A DNA stretch of 64,000 bases, taken from contig JBBBDQ010000914.1 in the NCBI GenBank assembly GCA_037127315.1, positions 506,501 to 570,500 of the forward strand, read 5' to 3'. The number at the start of each line of letters is the position of its first letter. Positions within the stretch are counted from its first letter, which is position 1. The translations under genes and the position numbers were made by a program. The stretch comes from Ascarosepion bandense (Eukaryota > Mollusca > Cephalopoda > Sepiida > Sepiidae). Positions 47,700 through 59,100 of this stretch are shown in pieces. The notes below the pieces were generated by a model. The model ran no database searches. It saw only the letters and a list, made by a program, of their open reading frames with translations, and had not been told where the DNA came from.

Positions 47700-48050
47700 C
47701 TAGAGAATTTTTCTCTCCAGAATAGAGCTTATGCATTTATAAGAAATTCATTCGTCCATGTTTGGAATATTGTTGCGACATATGGTCGATATTTCTTCTA
47801 TATATTTAGATATTATTGAAAAATCTAAAAAATAATCTACAATGTTGATGTTCCTGACTTGATATCCCGGTTTCAGTCACTTTTTCACTGCAGTAATGTA
47901 ACTTTCCTCTGCCTTATTTATGAAGACAATCATAGTAATTGTTCGCATGAATCTTTTCTGTGATACTTACCTTAGTTCTACATTGTTTTATATCTAGTAT
48001 ACTACTAGATTTCATCATTTTACAACTTGATTTCGATAGATGTAACAAGA
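47700..48050 (+). mobile_element. Older LINE-A copy, left half (interrupted)
   Basis: The plus translation in pieces reads KKFIRPCLEYCCDIWS (about 47737-47788), matching YKSTIRPCMEYCCHLWSG of younger copies. VTFSLQ-CNFPLPYL-like sequence follows (RRNVASLCLFYK region, about 47875-47920), then TTRFHHFTT (about 48000-48030), matching ATGSHPFTV. The sequence breaks off at 48050 and resumes at 49484 after a younger LINE-A insertion. Divergence is much greater than in the inserted copy. Confidence 0.75.
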
Positions 48051-49483
48051 ATCAATGCTGAAATAGTTCATCATCTCAACGCCCACAAACTGTTCTCCGA
48101 CAGGCAATATGGATTCCGATTTGACAGGTCCACAGCCGACCTGCTAACAACTGTAACGGAGTACATGCTACAGGCCCTTGATGAGTCTGACGAGGCTCGC
48201 GCGGTTGCTCTGGATATCTCCAAGGCTTTCGACAGGGTTTGGCACCCTGGCCTCCTATGCAAACTACGCGGTTATGGTATTACCGGTCGCCTGCTTGACC
48301 TAATCCAATCTTTCTTAAATAACCGCAAAATGAAGGTCGTTCTGAATGGGCGTGCCTCTTCGTTCTACAGCACGAATGCTGGTGTCCCACAAGGCTCTAT
48401 CCTGGGCTCAACGCTCTTCCTTATTTTCATCAACGACCTCCCAGATGAGATCAAGTCCCAAGTAGGCATCTACGCAGGACACTACAATATACTCCCGCTC
48501 CAGTAAGAAACCTGTCGTGGCGGACAGACATAATCTCGCTGCTGACCTTGAGCGGGATCTACACTCTGTGGTGAACTGGGGCAAGAAGTGGCTTGTCAAC
48601 TTCAATTCCTCTAAGACCAAGCTGTTGTCTGTCAACCATTACAGGCAACCTCTTCTGCCTCCCATAAGCATGGACCAGATGATTCTCCCGGAGAGTAATA
48701 CACTACGCCTCCTCGGACTTACCCTGTCCTCAGACCTCAAATGGAAGCACTATATTGAATCCATAGCAAAATCTACTGCTATGTCGATCCAGGATGTTTT
48801 TTCCACCTGAATCTATCCTGCATATATACAAGTCAACCATCCGTCCGTGCATGGAGTACTGCTGCCATTTATGGTCAGGTGCCCCTGCCGTTCTCCTCAG
48901 TGTTCTTGACAAGCTCCAAAGGAGAGTCTGTAATGTGATAGGTACTGATCTGGCGACTCGTCTGCAGCCACTTTCCCATCGTCGAAATGTGGCCTCCCTC
49001 TGTCTCTTCTATAAATACATTCATGGCTTCTGCTCGGATGAACTTAAGTCACTGATGCCTCCTCAACAGGTGTTTACCCGTGCAACCAGACTGGCAACTG
49101 GGTCCCACCCATTCACAGTCAGGTTAGCCAATGACAATTCTACTCCTGCAGCTTCCTCTCTCGCACTTCCCGCCTGTGGAACTCACTCCCGTATTCTTGC
49201 TTTCCTGGCGGCTACGACCTCCAGAAATTTAAAAGCAAAGTTAATACTCACCTACTAACCACTGGAATCTAGCTCGCTCCCCTCCCCTGTATAATCTTCA
49301 CGTTCTCTCCGCCCATGTATCTGTCATTGCACCCGCTTTCTCAGCTTTCTATTGTTCCTTTCTAACTAGCTTGTACTCCTCACTCTTTTCTAATTAATCT
49401 TTCCACATTTATGTAACCCCCTGCACATCAGTGGCGTTTCTGCCTTCCTCGGGGTGAAATGATTAAAAAAAAAAAAAAAAAAA
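48051..49483 (+). mobile_element. Younger LINE-A copy inserted in an older one
   Basis: Begins at INAEIVHHLNAHKLFSDRQY (48051). Continues with RSTADLLTTVTEYMLQALDE, VALDISKAFDRVWHPGLL (about 48200-48255) and GVPQGSILGSTLFLIFINDL (about 48380-48440). A two-base deletion at the YADD box (about 48475) ends the frame at 48506. Frame 2 (48517-48810) has WGKKWLVNFNSSKTKLLSVN and LTLSSDLKWKHYIESIAKST; frame 3 (48794-49258) has CMEYCCHLWSG and ATRLATGSHPFTVRLA. The 3' UTR ends CCTCGGGGTGAAATGATTAAA plus an A19 tail (49465-49483). It is 5'-truncated, so the endonuclease is missing. Confidence 0.92.
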
Positions 49484-49712
49484 GAAGTTTATTGCTAAGT
49501 TTATTTTGTTACACTTCTAACTTGTGGAATTCTCTCGACTCCTTTGTTTTTCAAAATTTTAAATACGATGCCATGTACTGTTTACTTGATTCGACTTCTT
49601 TTTAATTCTCTTTGCTTCACATTGTTTACTTTTTCTTATTCTTTTACACTCAATAACCACTTGTGTCTTCGTGGCTTTATTGTCTTGCTTAGGTGTGAAT
49701 GATTTTAAAAAT
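49484..49712 (+). mobile_element. Older LINE-A copy, right half
   Basis: Continues the reading broken at 48050: YTSNLWNSLDSFVFQNFKYD (about 49511-49565) equals RTSRLWNSLPYS...LQKFKCN of the family, followed by a decayed 3' UTR and the terminus GTCTTGCTTAGGTGTGAATGATTTTAAAAATG (49683-49712). The two halves are colinear across the insert. Confidence 0.75.
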
Positions 49713-50434
49713 GTATATATGTCTATACAGTTGGCTTCAATTCGAGAGCTATTTACAACGTATTCCAAAAATACATTGACTTTCATTATATTTATATATT
49801 TTGCATGTTTCTCTCTCCTTTTTAGATTAATTACTGTTCATTTAATTCATTTTGTCGTTTTTATCTCAAGTGATTGAAATAATCTACGAAATTAATCGGT
49901 TTTACATCGGCATTATTTCTTTGACAATAAAGACAACTTCTCGTTATTTGTTTCATGAAAACAACTGTTACTAGTTTGTCAAAGAAAAGAAAGATATTTC
50001 TCTGTCAAGTTGTCACCTATTTTAAATAATTTAACAGAATTATTGAAAGTATGTTTCCGCAAGATTTTTAATGCTACGTCTGAAGAACATTTGTTTTGCG
50101 TAAACGCTGTCCATTTTATTGAAACAAATCATTCATCAACTGATTTCATGAGACTAAAGAATTCTGCTTGGGTGCCTTAAGATCATTATTAATAAATCCT
50201 GACAAAGAAACAGTTTTAAAGCCTAAAAAAACCGTTTTCGATTTCTGTTGAAAACGTCATTTATAACCGGCAAAATAATTGTGGAACCACATCGAAAATA
50301 AAATAAAATGAGATTGTATATATCTTTTTATGAATATTTTATGACATCTATTTGAAATTTTCTTTCAGAACGCTTTAATTCCAAATGGAGATTTCGAAAT
50401 AATTTTGGATATTTTGTTTTAAAACATTACCTAT
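49713..50434. other. No recognised gene
   Basis: AT-rich; nothing recognised. Confidence 0.35.
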
Positions 50435-50735
50435 TGGTTGTGGTGCAGTGGATATTGGCTCGGAAGAAAAAATCGGGGAGCCTAGTTCAAATTCCAGTTG
50501 AATTCCTTGCATTCACTTACGCGCAAATAATCATGGGGAATGTATTAATCCATTTTTCCTTCAGTTATAGTTTAAACAACGGGGCAGATTGGGTTATGTT
50601 GCCTTGGCTGGCAACCAGTCTACCGAAGTAAATAATAACAACCTACCGCGAGATAATCTTCTGCCCAGTCAGTCATGTCTCTTTCGATACATGATCACCC
50701 AAGCGTGTATCACGCATAGCACTTAACTGCCTGAC
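50435..50735 (+). mobile_element. tRNA-derived SINE, family S2, copy 3
   Basis: Head GGTTGTGGTGCAGTGGATAT (50436) is the best A box of the family. The B box AGTTCAAATTCCAGTTG is followed by the S2 body and the end TCACGCATAGCACTTAACTG. The 3' hairpin is CATGTCTCTTTCGATACATG, with one mismatch. Confidence 0.85.
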
Positions 50736-50995
50736 TATTTCCTTATTGTATTTTGCGTGAAGTGGTTATAAAAATTTCAAGTTTTGCTCATAGAAGCGGT
50801 TTATTAAACATTTTCTCATTCAATTAGCCATTGCTTTTTTTTTGTACTAAGGCACCAAATCTAGTTAACTGATCATAGTCGAATCAAGTGCCCTTCAGCT
50901 CTTTAAAAAAATACTTTTGTCCCAATGAAGAATAACCACTTTGATCGCTCCTAGTAAAGTCGAATGGGCGTACCGGTTTATTCGCCAACATTCAA

Positions 50996-51072
<77 letters not shown>
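50996..51072. repeat. (TA)n-(TG)n microsatellite
   Basis: TA at 50997-51026, then about 23 TG units. Confidence 0.95.
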
Positions 51073-51073
<1 letters not shown>

Positions 51074-51298
51074 AGGAACATAATTGTAGAAAAGGGGTGA
51101 ACAGAGTGCAAAAAAATTTAGTGCGACAAGTTTTGTCATTAGAAAATGCGTCACACAAAAAAATTGTCAAATTTGTCATCCATTTAGAATGGTAGACCTT
51201 GAAAAACAGTAGCTACTCTGGCATATACGCATCGCTCATTCAAAACTAAATTAGAGCACTCTGGCTATTATATAATCCTGGGTTAAAAGCAATCGGAG

Positions 51299-51352
51299 TC
51301 TAACCTTACTGATGAGCTGTTATACAGCGAAACAGATCTGTCTGCGGATGAC
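51299..51352 (+). ncRNA. Hammerhead ribozyme motif with canonical core
   Basis: CTGATGA (51309-51315) is the invariant first core box. Stem II is GCTG (51316-51319) with CAGC (51325-51328), loop TTATA, including the G10.1-C11.1 pair. GAA (51329-51331) is the second core box. Stem III is ACAG (51332-51335) with CTGT (51338-51341) closed by AT. C at 51342 is the cleavage position within GTC. Stem I is imperfect: TGCGG downstream opposite CCTTA upstream (U-A, G-U, one mismatch, two G-C). This is a type I arrangement with a short palindromic stem III, the form known from Penelope-like retroelements and retrozymes. No element body is recognised upstream. Activity is not shown. Confidence 0.75.
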
Positions 51353-51362
51353 TATATATATA

Positions 51363-52350
51363 TGTTAGCATCTTAAATAAGTGTTCCTTTATTATTCATG
51401 AAAATTTATGTTTTATTAACAAAAATTACTAAGTAATTTGTCACCGAAAGTATTGTCTATTGCTTGTCATTACGTTTCTCCATCTTCCTGGCAGTATTTG
51501 AATTCCACGTCGAAAAACAAGCACCTCCTTTAAGGCTCTCCACATGTCAACACATTATTGCACATCTTTACAAGAATGAAAGTGCTGCTCAGCCAGGTCA
51601 TGTACCATCGATCGTAACAAGTGATAATCGAACAGGGCAATATCAGGTAAATACGGTGGATTGGGTAGGATTGTCCATTTATGCGTTTCTAAGAAGCTAT
51701 TTAACGCTAGGCCACGTGTTGAATAACGGGTCGCCTAGTGTTGTCATGTTGCAAAATCACTTTGTGGTCCTTGCTCATGTAGCTTTCGTTTTTTCTTCAA
51801 TTCTCCGTTCAAACACAACAATTGCAGTCCATACCAATCGCACGTGATGGTTTTGGTTGGTTTGAGTAGGTCATAGTAAACTACACCCAGCTGATGCACC
51901 AAATGCAGAGCAGAATATTCAAACCATGGATATTAGGCTTTCACTCCGATGTTGATGTATGTCAGGGCTTACCCCACGATCTTCAACGCTTAGGGTTATC
52001 ATAGTGTATCTACTTTTAATCACCTATCTTCAACATCAAAATCAATATTTTCGAAGAGTCTAAACCAATCTCTGCATGTTGTTTCCGACAGAGCATGTTC
52101 GTTGTAAGTCTTAATAAGCAGTAGAATATTTTCAATAAAGTAGTGCAGTAAAAATTTCCCGCAAATACACATTACGAAATCTGACATGTTTATCGCAATA
52201 TTCGTTTACATTTAAGCGAAATGACATACACTAAATTTCAAGCATGCGTATAGTACTTCCTTATAGATGTGTTACAATCATAAAATACACGTACACAGTT
52301 CTGTGAACGCTATCGGTTGGTAAACAGCGAGTGCTTATTTAAGGTCCTCA
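51363..52350 (-). mobile_element. mariner-like DNA transposon, decayed, both terminal repeats present
   Basis: Terminal inverted repeats: TTAGCATCTTAAATAAGTG at about 51365 and, inverted, TGAGGACCTTAAATAAGCA at 52350-52332. The minus-strand transposase in pieces: NEHALSETTCRDWF with FENIDFDVEDR (about 52100-52020), an internal deletion removing much of the N-terminal half, then VVYYDLLKPTKTITCDW (about 51890-51840), KVILQHDNTR (HDN catalytic aspartate, about 51755) and WTILPNPPYLPDIALFDYHL (about 51675-51620). RSMVHDLAEQHFHS, RRGIQILPGRW and SNRQYF close the protein near 51445. Stops and frameshifts throughout. The encoded DD34D recombinase would move the element by cut-and-paste at TA sites; this copy is dead. 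Confidence 0.9.
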
Positions 52351-52447
52351 GGTGTCTCTGAAAAACAACAAATGAAATATTATCCTAGGAACATGAAATG
52401 CAAGGACACTGAACAACTGTGGTCAACTAGAGAATGTCAAGCAGGAG

Positions 52448-52891
52448 TTGAGCAGATCGAATATAAAATTTCTGGGCATATGCGAAACTAGGTGGCCAAA
52501 CAATGGAGACTTCAGCAGTGACAACTACAGGATGAAATATGCCGGAGGTAAAAAATATGAAAAAGTCGTCGGTTTAATACTGGATAAGGAAATGAAGAAT
52601 TGCGTTCTGGGATACTGCCATTTCTCTGAAAGAATTTTCCTGGTCAAACTGAAAAGGAGATCGTTCAACATAGCAATTGTAGTCGTCTATGCACCAACAA
52701 CGCAAAGCAATGAGGAAGAAGTAGAACCTTTTTACTCCACACTTGATAATACCAAGTCTCAATGTAAAAGCCAAGAAATTAGGAACATCATGGGGTATTT
52801 GAATATCAACATAGGCAAGGAGAGGGAAGAGGAGACAACTGGCAACTTTGGATTAGAAATCCGCAATGACCGGGGTGAAAGATGGGTCTAG
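52448..52891 (+). pseudogene. LINE-B endonuclease-domain ORF
   Basis: 147 codons open without interruption. IKFLGICETRWPNNGDF holds the glutamate of the APE-type active site (E in GICETRW), followed by YRMKYAGG and the segment GLILDKEMKNCVLGY. IAIVVVYAPTT is the typical strand-turn. The expected GDFNA(K)IG is here GYLNINIG, so the metal-binding aspartate is lost. TGNFGLEIRNDRGERWV matches the endonuclease end. The domain nicks target DNA in active relatives. The chosen start is simply the first methionine; homology begins about 60 bp earlier in the same element. Confidence 0.8.
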
Positions 52892-54226
52892 AGGTGTAAG
52901 GCGAATGACCAGGTGATACCTGGTCACCCCAGACGTTCATTGAATGGAACGAATATATTGGAGAAAGAGAAAATACCCTAGCGATGGGAAGAGAAGAGAG
53001 AGAGAAACCGATAGTAAAATAAGAAGCTGACGGAGCGGAAATATTTAAATCCGAAGTTAAACTTGCAATGTTCCAACTGAATATGATCAAAGCAGCTGGA
53101 CCAGACAGAATTATAACAGAGATGTTGACAGCCTTAAAATATTTTCTCATAGAGAAAATTATGGAAATAAAAAATGAAATCTACATCAGTGGTGTAATAT
53201 CAGATAACCTAAGCGAATCAATTATCATATCTTTGCCTAAGAGGCCAAGTGCAATCGAAGCGATCTCCATCAAACTATCAATTTGATGAGCCACAAAACG
53301 AAACTCATTGTCCGAATCCGTATGAATAGGGCGCGAAGTAGAATCAGACCGGAAATAAGACAAGAACAGTGCGGTTTTGTCAATGACACTGGAGCAAGTA
53401 ATGCTTTATTTATGCTTAGAATTCTATCAGAAAGTGTGATACAAATGAAAACGTTTACCCGTGCTTTGTAGACTACGCCAGGGCGTTCAAAAAGTATATC
53501 ACAAAGTATTGATAGGAGTGCTTAGTAACCTCGAAATATTTGGCAAAGACATTAGAGTAATCAAGCACCTATACTGGCAGCCAACCGTCTGCATAAGGAC
53601 AGGAAACGAATTCATCAGACATACAAAGATAGAAAGGGGCATAAGACAAGGATGTGCTTTTTCATCAGATACAACTTATACAGCGAGACTATTCTCAGGA
53701 CCCTAGAAGTTATGCCAGGAATCGTCATTTGTGGTCACAATTTGAATAACATGAGATACGCAGATAATACAGTACTGATAGCTGACACAAAGAAAATTAC
53801 AAGACCTTCTAGAAATGGTAGATAAAGGATGTCAAACAAAAAGACTACATATAAATTACAAGAAAATCGAACGGTCGTCAATAAATGAAGGAGCGCACAA
53901 TGCCAATTACAGGTTGGGGATACTAAAAGTACAAACATTTAAGTACTTGGGAAGTGTTCTAAGGAAAGACGGAGAGTGTGACACTGAGATCCGAAGACTA
54001 AATAGAATAGCTAAGCACGCATTCCAGAAGCTGTGCTGAGTATTAAGAAACAGGAAAATTTCACTAGGAACAAGGAAGATAGTACTGGATTGCTATGTGA
54101 TGCCTTTCCTTCAATATGGCAGTGAATGCTGGACAGTATCATTAAAGATGAAAGAAAAGAAGCAACGGAAATGTGGTTTTACGGAAGGATGATGCGAATA
54201 TAATGGATCGAGCATGTGAGCAATGA

Positions 54227-54281
54227 TGAAAACGAAAGGATGGAAACGAAAGGATGGAAACGAAAGGATGGAAACGAAAAT
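54227..54281 (+). repeat. 14-bp minisatellite inside LINE-B
   Basis: GGATGGAAACGAAA is repeated about three and a half times within the C-terminal coding region. The 14-bp period shifts the frame with each added unit. Confidence 0.9.
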
Positions 54282-54470
54282 GAAATTAATACTGAGCATC
54301 AGGAAGAGATATCTGAAGTTCTTGACAGATGTAATGAGGAAAGAAGGCTTGAAGAATCTGATACTCACAGATCAGATAGAAGAAAAAGGAGAAAGGGAAA
54401 AGCAGCGGATGACATATTTGAAGGGTCAGAGCAGATGGATGGAAGTTAATGGAAGTATATATTGATTATT

Positions 54471-56455
54471 TTTTTACTGTATTACTCTCGAGGAGTGTTA
54501 CTTTGGTATGCGCGTAGTTTTTTTTTTTTAAATTAATGTATTCTGTTGCACCGGAGACAAATGCCGGCTTGAATAGTTACACAAACTGAAAATGTTCAAC
54601 TTATTTTATATAAGCAAAAACTTATTTCTTCTTTCCAAAACTAATAATGCAGGGGAAGAATTTGAAATAAAATAAGCATATTGCAAGAAATATATACCGC
54701 GCCTAGATAATCAGTAAATGAAGAAAATATTTCTCCAAGTTACCTGTATTTAGTATATCATAGTGAGACTTTGAAAATAGTATTCATTCAGGTTGCAAAT
54801 ATTTATATGAATTATTAATGTTATTCAAATTATTTTCCGAATTATATTTAATCCATTGCTTATCAGATTAATTAGTGGTATTCCACCCGAGCCATTTCAG
54901 ACGTTATCAAGTTTTTCTTTATTTAGAATTGTTATCTTATAATTATTTCACACTAAGGTGTTCAGAAATTAATTACGTATTTCAACGTTATAAAAATATT
55001 GAACGGTTCAGCTAAAGCAGAACAAGATTGAGCAATAGAAAACTGGGTGTAGAATTAATTTAATATTTCCCTGTTCAACAGGGTGTCATTTATTGTGCTT
55101 TTCAGGGTATAATTTGTTGGGAGAAATTAATAAAATACATTTGTCATTTCTTACTGTATAATTTCTAAAGAGTGAGTAGTACTTTATATTCCGTGTTCTT
55201 TCAGGACGTCGGCATACATACTCTCCGCAACGTCCTGATTTTATTCCCTAATTAACGTTTGCCTCCTAACTATCTTCCCAGTCGTTGTTCTTTCAGAGCT
55301 CTTGAAATATGTTACTATTTCTATTCCTATGCTCTACTTACATGCAGAATGTCATGTGTATATCAATTTATCCGAGCCTGCTTTCCTCATTTGTCCCTGA
55401 AATTGCTGCTGTTTCTTTTTAATTCGAGGTTCAGATGTCGTTTCTATTTTCATTTTCCTATGTTCCGCTCGTAATATTTTCAGCAAACTTCTGTATAACA
55501 ATATCATTAGCGATTCAAGTACTTTTCATCTGTGAGAAAATTGTTCATCATTCACTGTCATTACTGATACAGATGCATTTATGAACATTTGGATAGTGAA
55601 TGTCCGTATGCAGTATATATTACTTAAATATTTATAAATGGCGACTGGAAATTATTCGACAAGTCTGGCTCTAAATAGACAGCCCACTCTGAATTAAGAA
55701 CTTTTATATTTTTTTTTTTTTTGGATTCACGCCAAAGCGCTGGAGATGTGATGCAAAACAATGTGCCATGTCCCTTTGTCCACGAAAATCTCTAAGAAAT
55801 CTTACAAAAAATATTTGGATTCCTCCCAAGAGTTCACTGGAGAACCAATTCTAAAGTTTCACCACTTCCCACTGATTTCTTTTTTAACTAGTTTCATTTT
55901 TCATCGCATTTTTACATGTACTGAACAGGAAAGGAGGAAACGACATTTAGCACAAGATGTGAAGTCAGTGCCAAACCAAAATCGAGTACTCCATTCACAG
56001 AACGCTTTGCTTTGTGTGTAAAGGTATATGAAATGCGTTTTCCATTAGGAGTTACTGCAAAATTTTAGGATCACAAAAGAAGACGATTACTGCCAAAAAC
56101 GTAATAGCGTAAGTGAAGAATCACGTCAAAAATATCCTGCTTTGAAAAAGAGAAAAATGCCTTTCACCATTATGACAACGCAAGGACACACCATAATACA
56201 ATTTCAAGAAAAATACAATCGTTTTCATGGGAGATGTTTCACAACTTCCAAAATCACCCGAAATACTACCGACAAATTTTCATTTGTTTTGATCACTAGA
56301 CCATTTTAAAAATAGCAAAACATTCAGAAATAAAGTTGAAAACAGTTTTATAATTATTTTTCAGGGGAAAAGTGTAGATGCTTTTAAAAACAGGAATAGA
56401 TAATTTTCCTTCCGATTGAACTATAAAATGACGCTAATTGCATATTTTATAAATA
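54471..56455. other. No recognised gene
   Basis: The frames at 55259-55474 and 55761-56021 (+) have no recognisable domain. A T tract at 55707-55722. The rest is AT-rich and unassigned. Confidence 0.35.
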
Positions 56456-56760
56456 CTCAGTCAGTTAAGTTCCATACGTGATACACACTTTTGTGATCAT
56501 GTTTCGAAAGATGCATGACTGACTGGACAAAATATTTTCCTGCAGTAGGTTGCCATTATTTTGCGGTAAACTTATAGACAATCAAGGCTATAGAATTCAA
56601 TCTTCCCTGCTATTCAACCCATAGCTGGATAGAGAAAAGACGGATTGATACCTTGTCAAGGTTATTTTTGCGTAAGTGAATTTAACGAATTCTACTAAAT
56701 TTCGAACTCTACTCTCCAAATTCTTGTTCTGAGCCGATATCTACTGCAGAACAACATACA
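56456..56760 (-). mobile_element. tRNA-derived SINE, family S2, copy 4
   Basis: On the minus strand the head CTGCAGTAGATATCGGCTC and a decayed B box (GAGTTCGAAATTTAGTAG) lead into the S2 body and CAGTCAGTCATGCATC, ending GGAACTTAACTG. In the hairpin region CATCTTTCGAAACATG shows compensating and non-compensating changes. Confidence 0.85.
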
Positions 56761-56904
56761 TCCATATTTATTTCCTTTTTAGTAAAACAGAATTAGTGAC
56801 AGATTATTATTATTCAATAAATTTAATTTTTTTCTCTATGTCGTCGTATCAAAGAAGGCTAAATATGTATTCAATAAGGTTTCTTTGATTGTAAATAAAA
56901 AGTC

Positions 56905-57575
56905 CCAAGAAAAGACTAAGTATGAGTGAACGGAATGCATGGGTATCAGTAGAAAGTTGGACCGAAAATGCAAATTAGACGTCGAGGATACTAAAATCGC
57001 TTTAGGTACAGAAATTTATTTTTCTGGAAAGTGTTCTAACCGAAAACAGAAAGTGCGACATGGAGAACTGATAACGTATTAATATGGCCAAGTATCCATT
57101 TTCAAAGCTAAGCAGAGTATTAAGAAGCAGGAAAATTTCGCTGTAAACAAAGAAAATTGTACTGAACTGTTACATGATATTTGTCCTCCTGTTTGGAAGC
57201 AAATGTGGGATAATCACATCAAAGATGAAGAAGAAACTTAAAGCAGCAGAAATGTGGTTCTACAGAAAGATGCTGAGGATACCATAGGACAAATATTTGA
57301 ACAACAATGGGGTTTTGGAGAGAATGGAAGCAAAAAGTAAATTTATACTTAACATTAACAAGAGGAAGTTGAAACTTCACGAGCTGGTAATGAGAAAGAA
57401 AAGCTTGGAAAATCTGATACTCACAGAATAATTTGAAAATAAAGAGGAAAGCAGCACGTAACTTATTTGATGGGCTTAAAAATGGATGGTAGAAGAGGGT
57501 TTGGAAAAATATCAAAGTCAAAAGTATTTAAGAACCACGATCACCCACACCCTTACACGGCTCATAAAAGGATGA
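56905..57575 (+). mobile_element. LINE-B (RTE-like), 3' fragment
   Basis: DNA-level matches to the 53-kb copy lie in order: GACGTCGAGGATACTAAAA, AAGTGTTCTAACCGAAAACAG, CAAAGCTAAGCAGAGTATTAA, AAGCAGGAAAATTTCGCTG, AGCAGAAATGTGGTTCTACAG, AAGATGCTGAGGATACCATAG and CTTGGAAAATCTGATACTCAC, with an end resembling CCACGATCACCCACACCCTT. The RT core is absent. Short frames on the minus strand (57219-57521) are shadows. Confidence 0.85.
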
Positions 57576-58124
57576 TTTAACATGTTCGCTTTAGGAAATT
57601 TCATAACTGCAAAATATTTTAGCCTACAAATCCAAATTAATTAAGCATATACACTTGCTATATTAAGTAAGTAAATATTAAAAAAAAGACCGTAGTCTGA
57701 TGCGTGCGATTATCGGAAAACCATTGCGTGCCTGGAGATTGAATCAATGCCCTATGTAGTGTGACGGCTACCATTTTGCTATAACAATTGTAAAGACATT
57801 CACGCTCTGTGAGTAGGCGGAGAAATAATGAAAACTGAAAAGAAATAAGAATTATGATGCAGGGAGATATAAATACAACCTGGAGGAAAAAATATTAAAA
57901 GAAAAATTGAAACGAATAAAAAATGTCTGCTGTCCAGGAAAGCAACCACCTGATCAACAGTCCACAGTAAATAAAAAAAATGTTCTCTTGCAGAACGGAA
58001 TTTCGGTGACTGCTTGCTATACAATAAAATGGCTGCGAAAACTTTAGGGATTTAATAATGATAGGTTTCTATAGCCATTGTAGTGAATAAAGAGAAAAAA
58101 TGCTTGCCAAAAATATATGTAATA

Positions 58125-58170
<46 letters not shown>

Positions 58171-58329
58171 AAACGTAAATATATATTGTATATGTGTATA
58201 TAAGTATAAATATAAATTGAAATTCAAAAATACATGGATATTCTCAAAATATTAAAAACTATCAAATTATAAAACATAACAACTACTGAATTAACAACTA
58301 TCAAATGTAACCTCAATGACACTTTAGAA
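57576..58329. other. No recognised gene; one (TA)n array
   Basis: TA repeats at 58129-58168. The remainder is unassigned. Confidence 0.45.
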
Positions 58330-58760
58330 CTCAAACAAGGACACAGCCTTACTAAAAGCTCTGCAACCTATATAATGGAAAGATAGTACTACCCAACAGT
58401 AAGTATAACCTCCTAAAATTATCTGATTAATTACTCTCAGACGATCAAGTCGAATTCCTGAATATCGGTCTGAATAGCTACTTCCAACCTAGATTTTTCA
58501 AAGGAAAAACCAAATTAAAATATTATACCGATCCATTCAACAATCAATTAAAATGCACCTAAAATTGAACGATCTAAAATCTGAAGGTTTAAAAATCGTT
58601 CAATACCAATAACTACGTAGTTGTCAACTGACTATACTAACGAAAAACTATACTTTATCCGAGATAACACAAAGAAAATCAAAAGATTACAAACCTCCCC
58701 CACCCACATTAACATTAAAAAAGTCTAAATAAAATTATTATAGCTAACAACGCTAATGTT
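58330..58760 (+). mobile_element. Penelope-like element P4, N-terminal fragment (probable)
   Basis: The plus translation in pieces reads LYNGKIVLPNSKYNLLKLSD (about 58371-58432) then LLSDDQVEFLNIGLNSYFQP (about 58432-58492). This resembles the N-terminal stretch of PLE proteins, where a short LSxxxLSxxExxFLxLGLN segment precedes the RT. RFFKGKTKLKYY and further broken pieces follow. No RT catalytic motif is present and there are several stops. The assignment rests on recall of the family pattern. Confidence 0.45.
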
Positions 58761-58879
58761 GTGAGCGTAAAAATCACGAAATGGTTATGGACAACAACCG
58801 ATATAAGAAAACTTGTAAACAGACAAATAGTAAAGAACTGCAATATAGGCTGTTGTAATTTCCAAATGTTCCCATAACT

Positions 58880-59100
58880 GTAGAAGGTAAGAATCTCAAG
58901 TATGTTAAGTGTTAATGAAGAATGCTAATGTTAATGAAGAATTGGGAGGTAAGGTGAACATTAGTGCTTCTCTAGATAACGAAATTGTCAACGGAATCAC
59001 CAAGATTCAGGATGCTTTTGGCAAAATTCGTCAGCCTCTATGAAATGAAAGGGACATTAATACAAAGGTAGGCGTGTACAGAGCTGTTGTTCTCACAACC
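58880..59100 (+). mobile_element. LINE-D, left part (interrupted)
   Basis: The plus frame reads VNISASLDNEIVNGITKIQD (58957-59016) and AFGKIRQPL, then a stop and NERDINTKVGVYRAVVLTT up to 59100. This is the post-RT region of a LINE family whose next residues are normally LLYGxExW. That continuation appears at 61188 on the far side of LINE-A. Confidence 0.75.

Larger units (their letters stand above)
52380..54470 (+). mobile_element. LINE-B (RTE-like), longest copy, endonuclease plus RT
   Basis: Plus strand. The APE-type endonuclease start is at 52380-52910. The RT follows after an internal deletion: AAGPDRIITEML (53091-53126), then TISLMSHKTKLIVRI-like (about 53276-53320), RPEIRQEQCGFVNDTGASNA, VDYARAF-like (about 53471), RQGCAFSSD (about 53645) and MRYADNTVLIADT (53752-53790), where YADN replaces YADD. 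The C-terminal part has FKYLGSVLRKDGECDTEIRR (53938-53997), EMWFYGRMMRI and HVSNDE, then a (GGATGGAAACGAAA)3 minisatellite and IRKRYLKFLTDVMRKEGL. At least six frame changes; dead. Confidence 0.9.

Noticed and set aside
53276..53315. TGATGAG...CGAAAC resembling a hammerhead core in LINE-B
   Set aside because: It codes for the conserved SLMSHKTKL segment of the RT, the hairpin does not form, and there is no stem III or cleavage site.
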